DNA of 8,006 nt from Bacteroidales bacterium (GTDB lineage Bacteria > Bacteroidota > Bacteroidia > Bacteroidales > Tenuifilaceae). A model generated the notes under the pieces. The model was given only the letters and a program-made list of their open reading frames with translations, had not been told where the DNA came from and made no database searches. The stretch is from assembly GCA_008933525.1 (NCBI GenBank), contig WBUV01000132.1, positions 1-8,006 of the forward strand, in the 5' to 3' direction. Shown one piece after another: positions 1 to 6,417 of this stretch (within the stretch, counting starts at the first letter, position 1; each line of letters begins with the position of its first letter). Position numbers and translations under genes: made by a program.

Positions 1-134
1 GACATAAATAGAATAACTATTATACTAAACCAAAATGCTTTGGAGTCGCGCTGAACAATTATTTCGTTATCGTCGAAAATAATATTACCAGTTATGAAGT
101 TTGCACCCCTTAATATTTTCCGAAGTTTTTCCAT
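1..134 (-). CDS. N-terminal fragment of an unrecognised protein, cut by the left window edge
   Basis: From an ATG at 134 the minus strand stays open for 44 codons to the window edge, so this is the 5' part of a longer gene. The translation begins MEKLRKILRGANF. It is a short basic, amphipathic start followed by a mixed stretch with an acidic patch (DDNE), then a hydrophobic run near residues 34-44 (AFWFSIIVILF) that looks like the start of a membrane segment. I do not recognise the family. Codon use resembles the neighbouring genes. The start lies 12 bases beyond the U-tract of the hairpin at 147-178, so a promoter does not fit between them. Expression would need readthrough or a promoter inside the preceding gene. 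An in-frame ATG at 167 would add 11 residues but lies within the hairpin, so I prefer 134. It could still be a chance open frame. Confidence 0.55.
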   Translation of the reverse strand, partial: MEKLRKILRGANFITGNIIFDDNEIIVQRDSKAFWFSIIVILFM

Positions 135-146
135 ATAATAATTAAT

Positions 147-178
147 AAAAAAAGAAGGGCAATACATGCCCCTCTTCT
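147..178 (-). terminator. Rho-independent terminator after the 345-residue secreted protein gene
   Basis: On the minus strand, bases 176-167 pair with 161-152 as a 10-bp stem containing one G-U pair. The core is GGGCA/TGCCC, and the stem can be extended by about two weak pairs. The loop is five bases (TGTAT), and a run of seven T (153-147) follows. It begins 17 bases after the stop codon of the upstream gene. The layout is that of an intrinsic terminator acting on minus-strand transcripts. Confidence 0.8.
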
Positions 179-194
179 ATTCTGCAACAAGTCT

Positions 195-1232
195 CTATCT
201 TTCGAAGTGACGAGTATTCATATTGTTCTTAGCGAATAATTCTTTCAGTTTATTTGCATCCTCAATAAAATTCTTACCATCACGAGTATCGTAATCGTTA
301 GTAATAATTAGGTTACCCATTTTAATTACCTCATCAGGCATATCTAGGTACAAATAAATTTTGGCAAGATTGTAATAAGCAGAGTATCTCATCTTCTTAT
401 CATTCTTCTCATCAGCCTTATATTTCTCAATAATTCCATTTAAATACTCAATTGCAGGTTTCAAAGCCTCTGCAACAGGTTCAACAGAAGCATCAGAAGT
501 CATGTTAGCAAAAGCATCATTAATAACCTTGTAGATTCTGTTGTACTCTTCAAAATCTGCATGTTTTTTAGCACCAAGAATCCAAAGTAATTCGGTAGCG
601 GTATCAACTCTGTAACCGTAGTTTGTGGTTAAAGTTGCATTAATAAATTTGATATACTCGGTAAACCTCTCATCCATAATATTTCTGATAACCATTTCCT
701 TGTTTAGGAAGTAGAAATCGCGAGCACCTGCATGAGTAGAGGTCTCAGAAGATTTGAAGATATACTTATCATCTCTTCCTGCAACTCTTGCGCTGGTAAC
801 AGAAGCGTTCTTCTTATTATCGAAAAGTTCGTACTTAACACTCATTGAGTACTCAATCTCGAACCAATAGATAGTTTTTCTGGATGTAACATTTCCATTC
901 TTGTCTTTTGCCTCTTCCACTCTATTCTTTACTTCTGTTCTGTAAAGTTGAATATCTTCAGCACTAAACTTGATGGTAACATCTGGATTTTCAGTTGCTG
1001 GTTGAAAACCCTCAATTACAAATTTACCAGTTATTTCTTCTGGTGTAAACAATTTACCTACACCTGCTGTGAAAGTAGCCTGAGCATCAAAAGTCTTATA
1101 CTCAAACCCAAGTGGTTTTAAAGGAAGATTCCTATAGGTAGCTTTAAAATAAAAACGATCTAAATCGACACGTTGAGCATTTGATACAACAACAGCCAAT
1201 ACGAACGATACTAATAAAATAATCCTTTTCAT
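195..1232 (-). CDS. Secreted protein of unknown function with a TPR-like C-terminal segment
   Basis: 345 residues. The start at 1232 gives a clean signal peptide: MKR, a hydrophobic core to about residue 17, then SNAQ with probable cleavage near residues 19-20, so the product should be exported to the periplasm or cell surface. There is no lipobox cysteine, and I see no cysteine in the whole protein. Residues of about 25-160 look beta-rich, with alternating hydrophobic and polar residues and aromatic patches. From about residue 190 to the end it is mostly helical. Residues of about 283-312, around YYNLAKIYLYLDMPDEVIKM, resemble one tetratricopeptide-type helix pair. No catalytic motif is visible and I do not recognise the family, so a TPR-like binding role is only inference. 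It starts 33 bases after the preceding secreted-protein gene, suggesting one transcript, and is followed at once by a terminator. Confidence 0.88.
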   Translation of the reverse strand: MKRIILLVSFVLAVVVSNAQRVDLDRFYFKATYRNLPLKPLGFEYKTFDAQATFTAGVGKLFTPEEITGKFVIEGFQPATENPDVTIKFSAEDIQLYRTEVKNRVEEAKDKNGNVTSRKTIYWFEIEYSMSVKYELFDNKKNASVTSARVAGRDDKYIFKSSETSTHAGARDFYFLNKEMVIRNIMDERFTEYIKFINATLTTNYGYRVDTATELLWILGAKKHADFEEYNRIYKVINDAFANMTSDASVEPVAEALKPAIEYLNGIIEKYKADEKNDKKMRYSAYYNLAKIYLYLDMPDEVIKMGNLIITNDYDTRDGKNFIEDANKLKELFAKNNMNTRHFER

Positions 1233-1265
1233 AAATTTTGTTTGTTTGGTTTACTCATAAATATA

Positions 1266-1886
1266 TTACTTACAGTCTTGATACTCAGTCGCAACTTTCA
1301 TAAATACATCGAATTGCTGCTGTGGTGAAGAAATTAAACCCAATTTTAGACCTTCAGCTTTATTGGCAATCTTTTCGCTTAATACTGGGCAATCAGCAAC
1401 TAATTTGCTCACCTTTTTATGAAAAGGAGTGAACGAAAGATCAGTCAATGACTTAGCTTTCTCATCGTTAGGAAATTTGATACAGTAACCACGTTCAGTT
1501 TTATAGCCGCTATCAGTTTCTGGTCCTGTTTGATCAATAGTTTCGTAAAGCGAAATCTTTGAGCCTTCAGGCGTTAAGCAAGCGGCGAATTGCCAATCTT
1601 TTCCAATCGACAATGCAGTTGTAACAACTCTAACAAAACGAGTACCGCCAATAGTAAACTCTTTAATGTCGTCAATTTTAATTTTTTCCTTCTCAGCACC
1701 AGGAGCAGTGTAAACTAAATTTCTGATGGAAACAAATGAATATGACAATTCACCCGTTAATTCTTTTCCATCCATCATTATTATTTTACCTTCGCCAGTG
1801 TACTTTACTTCTGGTTCAAAAGTCTGCGCCGAAGCAAAAAAACTAATCGCAACAAAACACAAAACAATAAATCTTTTCATATTCAT
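1266..1886 (-). CDS. Small secreted protein of unknown function
   Basis: 206 residues from the ATG at 1886; an equally plausible ATG at 1880 drops two residues. The open frame runs further upstream to a TTG at 1928, but that start lies inside a terminator hairpin and would put 14 residues before a textbook signal peptide (MKRFIVLCFVAISFFASAQ), so I reject it. The mature part opens with beta-like sequence around YTGEGKIIMMDGKELTGELS and IDDIKEFTIGG, a pattern seen in small beta-rich exported proteins. The C-terminal third is helical, with KKVSKLVADCPVLSEKI. Four cysteines remain after cleavage (about Cys103, 135, 166 and 205), which could form disulfides in the periplasm. No family recognised and no enzyme motif seen. 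It lies downstream of the SUF operon, separated by a terminator, and pairs with the 345-residue secreted protein. Confidence 0.85.
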   Translation of the reverse strand: MNMKRFIVLCFVAISFFASAQTFEPEVKYTGEGKIIMMDGKELTGELSYSFVSIRNLVYTAPGAEKEKIKIDDIKEFTIGGTRFVRVVTTALSIGKDWQFAACLTPEGSKISLYETIDQTGPETDSGYKTERGYCIKFPNDEKAKSLTDLSFTPFHKKVSKLVADCPVLSEKIANKAEGLKLGLISSPQQQFDVFMKVATEYQDCK

Positions 1887-1904
1887 AATATTTTTTAGGT
1901 TAAT

Positions 1905-1932
1905 AAAAAGAGCTGAACACTCGTTCAACTCT
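1905..1932 (-). terminator. Rho-independent terminator ending the SUF operon
   Basis: On the minus strand, bases 1932-1923 pair with 1918-1909 as a 10-bp stem with one G-U pair (AGAGTTGAAC against GTTCAGCTCT). The loop is four bases (GAGT), and five T (1909-1905) follow. It lies about 72 bases after the sufT stop codon and only 18 bases before the ATG of the next gene. It may therefore act either as the end of the SUF transcript or as an attenuator in the leader of the next gene. Confidence 0.75.
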
Positions 1933-2004
1933 CATTAATATTTACTACAATTTTAATAAAAATTATTATTCAAAACGTAACCTTTTGAAAAATGATTTTA
2001 AAAA

Positions 2005-2325
2005 TTACAAGAAACCTAACTCCAACATAGCCTCATCGCTCATTCTGCTTTTATCCCAAGGTGGGTCGAATGTTAGTTTTATAACTGCGCAAGTTACGCC
2101 ATCAATCTTTGAGACTTTTTCCTCTACCTCTTCAATGAGTTGGTCGGCCATTGGACAGTTGGGCGCAGTTAGCGTTAGCGTGATTGTTACCTTTCGGCTC
2201 TCATCAACGTCAATGTCGTAAATTAACCCCAAATCGTAAATGTTAACGGGGATTTCGGGGTCGTGTATGTTTTTTAGTGTCTTAACAATGTCGGTTTGAA
2301 TTGCTAATTCGTCGCGTAGTTCCAT
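2005..2325 (-). CDS. sufT: DUF59/MIP18-family iron-sulfur assembly protein SufT
   Basis: 106 residues, a normal length for a stand-alone bacterial DUF59 protein. The family hallmarks are present in order: DPEIPVNIYDLGLIYDI (about 22-38), TAPNCPMA (about 53-60) with the conserved Cys57, and FDPPWDKSRMSDEAMLELG near the C-terminus. Relatives (bacterial SufT, eukaryotic CIAO2/MIP18) help deliver or mature Fe-S clusters on client proteins; the exact chemistry is not settled. It is the last gene of the SUF operon, 42 bases after sufE, which supports an Fe-S role over other DUF59 members such as the phenylacetate-degradation subunit PaaD. The fusion of DUF59 to a ParA-type ATPase found in some Mrp/ApbC proteins is absent. 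Confidence 0.9.
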   Translation of the reverse strand: MELRDELAIQTDIVKTLKNIHDPEIPVNIYDLGLIYDIDVDESRKVTITLTLTAPNCPMADQLIEEVEEKVSKIDGVTCAVIKLTFDPPWDKSRMSDEAMLELGFL

Positions 2326-2332
2326 ATTGATG

Positions 2333-2349
2333 TGTTTTTCAGAAAAACA
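2333..2349. repeat. Perfect 8-bp-arm palindrome ahead of sufT
   Basis: TGTTTTTC and GAAAAACA flank a single central A in the 42-base sufE-sufT gap, ending seven bases before the sufT ATG. The arms match perfectly. It could be a protein-binding site, or a small hairpin with a 3-5 base loop covering the sufT ribosome-binding region. The run is AT-rich, so chance is possible. Confidence 0.4.
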
Positions 2350-2367
2350 ATCGAATTTAATTTAAGT

Positions 2368-2796
2368 TTAGGCATTGTTGCCTTTGGCTTGAAAAGCCAA
2401 TGCATACATCCTCATTTGTTTAACCATCGCAACCAATCCATTGCTTCGGGTAGGCGATAGGTTTTCCTTCAACCCAATTTTATCGATAAAGTACAGGTCG
2501 GCATCGAGTATTTCCTGTGGAGTTCTATTTGTGAGAACCTTGATGAGCAGCGAAACAATACCTTTGGTGATTATGGCATCGCTATCGGCGGTAAATTGGA
2601 CTTTGCCATCAACCAAGTCGGCATCTAGCCAAACTTTACTCTGGCAACCCTTAATAAGGTACTGGTCGGTGCGTTTCTTTTCATCAATTGGTGGTAAATC
2701 TTTTCCCAACTCAATTAACTGCTGGTAGCGGTCCATCCAATCGTCGAATAAACTAAAATCATCTACAATGCTATCCTGAACTTCGTTAAGTGTCAT
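2368..2796 (-). CDS. sufE: SufE, sulfur acceptor for cysteine desulfurase
   Basis: 142 residues, close to the usual SufE length. The protein takes the persulfide sulfur from the active-site cysteine of SufS, stimulates that enzyme, and passes the sulfur to SufB in the cytoplasm. The acceptor cysteine is visible as Cys51 in LIKGCQSKVW, at the same position as the acceptor Cys51 of E. coli SufE. The downstream part carries the family pattern ADSDAIITKGIVSLL and the C-terminal LSPTRSNGLVAMVKQMRMYA. The start at 2796 places this motif correctly, and no longer start is needed. It follows sufS by 66 bases, a gap that holds an exact TAnnTTTG box, so it may have its own promoter besides operon readthrough. 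The related CsdE is an alternative name, but the SUF context favours SufE. Confidence 0.95.
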   Translation of the reverse strand: MTLNEVQDSIVDDFSLFDDWMDRYQQLIELGKDLPPIDEKKRTDQYLIKGCQSKVWLDADLVDGKVQFTADSDAIITKGIVSLLIKVLTNRTPQEILDADLYFIDKIGLKENLSPTRSNGLVAMVKQMRMYALAFQAKGNNA

Positions 2797-2810
2797 ATTC
2801 TTTTTTTCTA

Positions 2811-2818
2811 CAAAGATA
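2811..2818 (-). promoter_or_regulatory. Possible internal promoter (-7 box) ahead of sufE
   Basis: The minus strand reads TATCTTTG, an exact match to the Bacteroidota -7 consensus TAnnTTTG, 14 bases before the sufE ATG. It is followed by an A-rich run typical of Bacteroidota leaders. I see no clear -33 TTG at the expected distance, so this is a half-supported promoter. It would give a very short leader. Confidence 0.4.
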
Positions 2819-2862
2819 GTAATTTGCTAATTAGACTGTAGTTGAATCCTACTAACGAATAA

Positions 2863-4092
2863 TTACCCAAACATCTCCTTAACCTTGGCAACACCCTCAA
2901 CCAGTCTATCTACCTCCTCGTAAGTGTTGTAGAATGCTAACGATGCTCGAACTGTTCCGTCGATTTCAAAATGGTCGATAACAGGTTGAGTGCAATGGTT
3001 GCCCGTGCGAACCGCTATTCCCATCTTATCGAGTATCATTCCAGTATCGTAGGGGTGAATATCCTTTAAAATAAATGAGATTATGGAGGCCTTATCAGTT
3101 GTAGTACCAATAATTCTTAAGCCATCAATCTCAAGAAGTTTCTTTGTTGCATAGTTCAACAGTTCTGTTTCGTAAGCAGTAGCCTGCTCAATTCCAACAG
3201 ATTTGTAGTAGTTAATTGCGGCAGCAAGTCCAGCAGCACCAATGTAGTTGGCTGTTCCAGCCTCGAACTTGAATGGCAACTCGTTGAACGTGGTTTTAGC
3301 GAACGATACAGTTGCAATCATATCGCCACCGCCCTGCCACGGAACCATTTGGTTTAGCCATTTCTCCTTACCGTAAAGCACACCAATTCCTGTTGGACCA
3401 TAAATTTTATGACCAGAGAATGCATAGAAATCGGCATCGAGGTCTTGCACATCAATTATTCCGTGCTTTACGCCTTGTGCTCCATCAATAAGAACTGGAA
3501 CATTATGCCTGTGTGCAATTTCGATTATCTGCTTTATTGGGTTAACAGTACCCAGTGTATTTGAAACGTGTGTTACTGAAAGTATTCTGGTTTTAGGAGT
3601 GATGAGCGACTCAAGCATATCAACTTTAAGTTCACCATTCTCATCGAAAGGGAGAACCTTAAGGTTTGCCCCTTTGCGCTCGCAGAGCAGTTGCCAAGGA
3701 ACAATGTTTGAGTGATGCTCCATTTCGGTAACAATTACCTCATCGCCCGATTTTACGAATACCTCGCCAAACGAGAAGGCCACTAAGTTGATAGATGCTG
3801 TTGTTCCTGAAGTAAAAATTATTTCCGATGTTTTCTCGGCGTTAAGAAACTCCCTAATAACTTCGCGTGCTTTTTCGTACTCCTCGGTCGATTCTGCGCT
3901 TAACTTGTGAACCCCACGATGAATATTTGCATTGATTGAGTTGTAGAACTTCTCAATGGTGTCGAGAACAACTTTTGGTTTTTGTGTTGTGGCACCGTTA
4001 TCGAAATACACCAAAGGCTTGCCATACACTTCGCGCGATAGAATTGGGAAATCCTTACGAATATCGGCTATTTTGGAACTAAAACTAGACAT
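2863..4092 (-). CDS. sufS: SufS, group II cysteine desulfurase
   Basis: 409 residues, near the usual length of about 406. This PLP enzyme removes sulfur from L-cysteine, giving alanine and an enzyme persulfide that SufE collects. The N-terminus (IRKDFPILSREVYGKPLVYFDNGATTQKP) is the class signature. His126 in EMEHHSN, the PLP lysine Lys229 in SGHK, and the persulfide Cys367 in RTGNHCTQP line up with E. coli SufS His123, Lys226 and Cys364 at a constant offset of three. The RTGxHC context marks group II (SufS/CsdA) rather than IscS/NifS. I chose the ATG at 4092, 13 bases after the sufD stop. The frame is open back to 4188, but those 32 codons overlap the sufD 3' end and encode unrelated sequence. 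A CsdA role is possible by sequence alone, but the operon argues for SufS. Confidence 0.96.
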   Translation of the reverse strand: MSSFSSKIADIRKDFPILSREVYGKPLVYFDNGATTQKPKVVLDTIEKFYNSINANIHRGVHKLSAESTEEYEKAREVIREFLNAEKTSEIIFTSGTTASINLVAFSFGEVFVKSGDEVIVTEMEHHSNIVPWQLLCERKGANLKVLPFDENGELKVDMLESLITPKTRILSVTHVSNTLGTVNPIKQIIEIAHRHNVPVLIDGAQGVKHGIIDVQDLDADFYAFSGHKIYGPTGIGVLYGKEKWLNQMVPWQGGGDMIATVSFAKTTFNELPFKFEAGTANYIGAAGLAAAINYYKSVGIEQATAYETELLNYATKKLLEIDGLRIIGTTTDKASIISFILKDIHPYDTGMILDKMGIAVRTGNHCTQPVIDHFEIDGTVRASLAFYNTYEEVDRLVEGVAKVKEMFG

Positions 4093-4105
4093 ACTTAATA
4101 TATTG

Positions 4106-5470
4106 TTAGCAGCAATGCATTGGACAATTATGGCAGCGCGATAATTCACCACGTAATCTCTTGTTAACCAAGTCGTCAACACGTTCACGCAACGATTCTA
4201 TCGAAACTCGCTTAACAACCTCGTGAGCAAAGCCAAACATCAAGAGCAATTTTGCTTCGCGTTCGCCTATTCCGCGAGCACGCATATAGAACAATGCATC
4301 GTAATCAATTTGACCAATTGTGGCACCGTGCGAACATTTTACATCATCGGCATAAATCTCAAGCTGAGGCTTAGTGTTCATCTTAGCATCGGCTGTGAGC
4401 AGCAGGTTATTGTTCGACTGGTATGCTTGTGTTTTCTGAGCATCCCTACGAACTAATATTCTGCCGTTAAATGCTCCTGTTGCTTGGTCGTCGAGAATAC
4501 CCTTGTACAGCTCATTGCTAGTGCAATTTGGCACCGCGTGGTCAATAAATGTGTAATTGTCGGTATGCTGTGTACGGTCCGTTAGGTATAATCCGTAAGC
4601 GTGTGCATCGGCACCTTCGCCAGCAAGTTGCATATTCAGATTGTTTCTGATAAATCCACCGTGCAAGGATAGCACGTTTGAAACCATCTTAGAGTCGCGC
4701 TCCTGCTTAACGTAAGTGTGTGTAAGTTGGTTGGATTCGTTATGCTCGTTCTGCATTTTCACAAACTCCAGCTGAGCATTAGTTCCAACAGCAATTTCTG
4801 TTACAACATTCGATATAAATCGCTTTGGCGATAGGGAGTGGTCGCAAACCAGTACGTTTGCTTGACTCGATTCCTCAAGTACTATCAAGTTGCGGTACTG
4901 AACCAGCAAATTCTCATCCGACATCAATAGGTTGATTATTTGTATTGGCTTTGTGCAAACAACCCCCTTGGGAACATAGATGAAAACTCCATCCTGAGCA
5001 AATGCGGTGTTCAAAGCAACTAAACCATCGGTATTGTTCTCGGCCTGAATATTGTAATGCTTTTCGAATAGGTGTGGGTACTTTGCAGTAGCATCAATAA
5101 TACTTCCAACAACCACTCCATTTTCAAGAGTTTGAAGTCTATTGGGGTTTGGCAGGTAAAAGCCATTTAAAACCAATGCAAGATGTGTGTCGAGTTCAGG
5201 AATATCGCAGCGGAAGATATCTTCTACTTTAAAGGTGATATTCTTAGGGGCAAAGTATTTTTCGTACTCGTAACTAAATATCGATTCAATTTTGGAATAC
5301 TTATACTTCTCGTTTTTTTGATTTGGCAAGCCCAGAATTCTAAAGTTCTGAATTGCCTCCTCGCGGTGATGATTCATTAATGCTGAACTTCCCTCCGAAA
5401 TCAAATCCAGATTATCGAGGTAAAGGTTCACCATTTCATCCTTTATATTTTGTGTGGCAGTTTTGCTCAT
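4106..5470 (-). CDS. sufD: SufD, scaffold subunit of the SufBCD complex
   Basis: 454 residues, somewhat longer than E. coli SufD (about 423). SufD is a paralogue of SufB that pairs with it through a right-handed beta-helix core; the heterodimer with SufC builds nascent Fe-S clusters in the cytoplasm. The core shows the family sequence DGVFIYVPKGVV (about 160-171), the stretch LSLHGGFIRNNLNMQLAGEG, and the C-terminal block KCSHGATIGQID ... FYMRARGIGEREAKLLLMFGFAHEVV. His381 in that block should correspond to E. coli SufD His360, proposed as a cluster ligand at the SufB-SufD interface. The protein ends in an unusual tail, RCHNCPMHCC, with four cysteines and two histidines in the last ten residues. 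It lies 76 bases after sufC and 13 bases before sufS. The start at 5470 is the only reasonable one. Confidence 0.95.
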   Translation of the reverse strand: MSKTATQNIKDEMVNLYLDNLDLISEGSSALMNHHREEAIQNFRILGLPNQKNEKYKYSKIESIFSYEYEKYFAPKNITFKVEDIFRCDIPELDTHLALVLNGFYLPNPNRLQTLENGVVVGSIIDATAKYPHLFEKHYNIQAENNTDGLVALNTAFAQDGVFIYVPKGVVCTKPIQIINLLMSDENLLVQYRNLIVLEESSQANVLVCDHSLSPKRFISNVVTEIAVGTNAQLEFVKMQNEHNESNQLTHTYVKQERDSKMVSNVLSLHGGFIRNNLNMQLAGEGADAHAYGLYLTDRTQHTDNYTFIDHAVPNCTSNELYKGILDDQATGAFNGRILVRRDAQKTQAYQSNNNLLLTADAKMNTKPQLEIYADDVKCSHGATIGQIDYDALFYMRARGIGEREAKLLLMFGFAHEVVKRVSIESLRERVDDLVNKRLRGELSRCHNCPMHCC

Positions 5471-5546
5471 CTTTTTTGACTATTTGACTGATTAACTATT
5501 AGGATTTAGTGGCTGATTTAATTTACGAACAACCATCAACGAACAA

Positions 5547-6293
5547 CTAATTCCCGTTCTTAATCCAATCGTATCCTTTTTCTTCAAGCTCAAGTGCTAG
5601 TTCCTTGCCCGAACTTTTAACAATACGTCCGTTGTAGAGGATGTGAACAAAATCAGGAACAATGTAGTCCAAAAGCCTTTGGTAGTGAGTAATAACTATT
5701 GTAGCATTGTTGGCAGTCTTCAATTTATTTACACCGTTAGCCACAACGCGCAATGCATCAATGTCCAAACCAGAGTCAGTCTCGTCGAGGATTGATAGTT
5801 TTGGCTCAAGCATAGCCATTTGGAAAATTTCGTTTTTCTTTTTCTCTCCACCAGAGAAACCCTCATTTACGGAACGATTTGTAAGTGCAGAATCTATCTC
5901 CACCAACTCTTTACGCTCACGTAAAAGCTTTAGAAAATCCGATGCGGAAAGAGGCTCTAGGTTACGGTACTTGCGATGCTCGTTCACTGCAGCCTTCATA
6001 AAGTTAACCATGCTAACACCTGGAATCTCTACAGGATACTGGAAACTTAGGAAAATCCCTTCACGAGAACGAACCTCAGCAGGCATTTCCAAAACATCCT
6101 TTCCGTTGAAAGTTACTGAACCGTGTGTAACTTCCACTATTTCTCTGCCGGTAAGTACCGAAGCCAACGTACTTTTTCCCGAACCGTTAGGCCCCATAAT
6201 GGCGTGAACCTCACCGGGTTTTACTTCTAGGTTGATACCTTTTAGTATCTCTTTATCGTTTATTTTTGCGTGTAAATCCTTGATAACTAGCAT
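5547..6293 (-). CDS. sufC: SufC, ATPase of the SufBCD scaffold
   Basis: 248 residues, the normal SufC length. It is a soluble ABC-type ATPase that dimerises on SufB and SufD, and ATP binding reshapes the scaffold for cluster formation; it is not a transporter. In order: Walker A GPNGSGKST (34-42), Q-loop Gln85 in SFQYP, the SufC-specific signature FSGGEKKK (146-153), Walker B LSILDE (166-171), D-loop SGLD (174-177) and H-loop His203. The DSGLDIDAL run is typical of SufC. I chose the ATG at 6293 (MLVIKDLHAK). The frame is open back to 6374, but those 27 codons (basic residues, mostly Lys and Arg) are read through the palindrome at 6316-6376 and have no SufC character. It sits between sufB and sufD, with a 124-base gap to sufB that is long for this operon. 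Confidence 0.97.
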   Translation of the reverse strand: MLVIKDLHAKINDKEILKGINLEVKPGEVHAIMGPNGSGKSTLASVLTGREIVEVTHGSVTFNGKDVLEMPAEVRSREGIFLSFQYPVEIPGVSMVNFMKAAVNEHRKYRNLEPLSASDFLKLLRERKELVEIDSALTNRSVNEGFSGGEKKKNEIFQMAMLEPKLSILDETDSGLDIDALRVVANGVNKLKTANNATIVITHYQRLLDYIVPDFVHILYNGRIVKSSGKELALELEEKGYDWIKNGN

Positions 6294-6315
6294 AACATTT
6301 AGTTTATTTTGTTTT

Positions 6316-6376
6316 CTTAGCGCTTTAGCGACTTTGCGTTTAATTTTTTTGAACGCTATGACGCAAAGGCGCAAAG
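6316..6376. repeat. Imperfect 25-bp-arm palindrome with internal 8-base period, sufB-sufC gap
   Basis: The left arm (6316-6340) and right arm (6352-6376) match as inverted repeats at 19 of 25 positions around an 11-base T-rich centre (6341-6351). Each arm is itself three degenerate copies of an octamer of the form CTTTGCGN; on the plus strand the left arm reads CTTAGCGC, TTTAGCGA, CTTTGCGT. As RNA it would form a long hairpin between sufB and sufC. From memory, sequences built of CGCAAAG units recur between genes in Bacteroidota, so this is probably one copy of a dispersed element. No transposase accompanies it. Confidence 0.75.
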
Positions 6377-6417
6377 TTGATTAATCTTAATTTGCTTATT
6401 TATCTGTTTTATTGTTG

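Noticed and set aside
1887..1928. TTG start for the small secreted protein
   Set aside because: It lies inside the terminator hairpin and would bury the signal peptide 14-16 residues from the N-terminus.
4093..4188. N-terminal extension of SufS by 32 residues overlapping sufD
   Set aside because: The extension is sufD coding sequence read in another frame; starting at 4092 gives the usual SufS length and residue numbering offset.
5707..6207. 166-codon open frame on the plus strand inside sufC
   Set aside because: It is antisense to conserved SufC sequence, with Ser-rich composition typical of a shadow frame and no recognisable domain.
6294..6374. N-terminal extension of SufC by 27 residues
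   Set aside because: It is read through the inter-genic palindrome, is unusually basic and precedes a full-length SufC beginning at MLVIKDLHAK.
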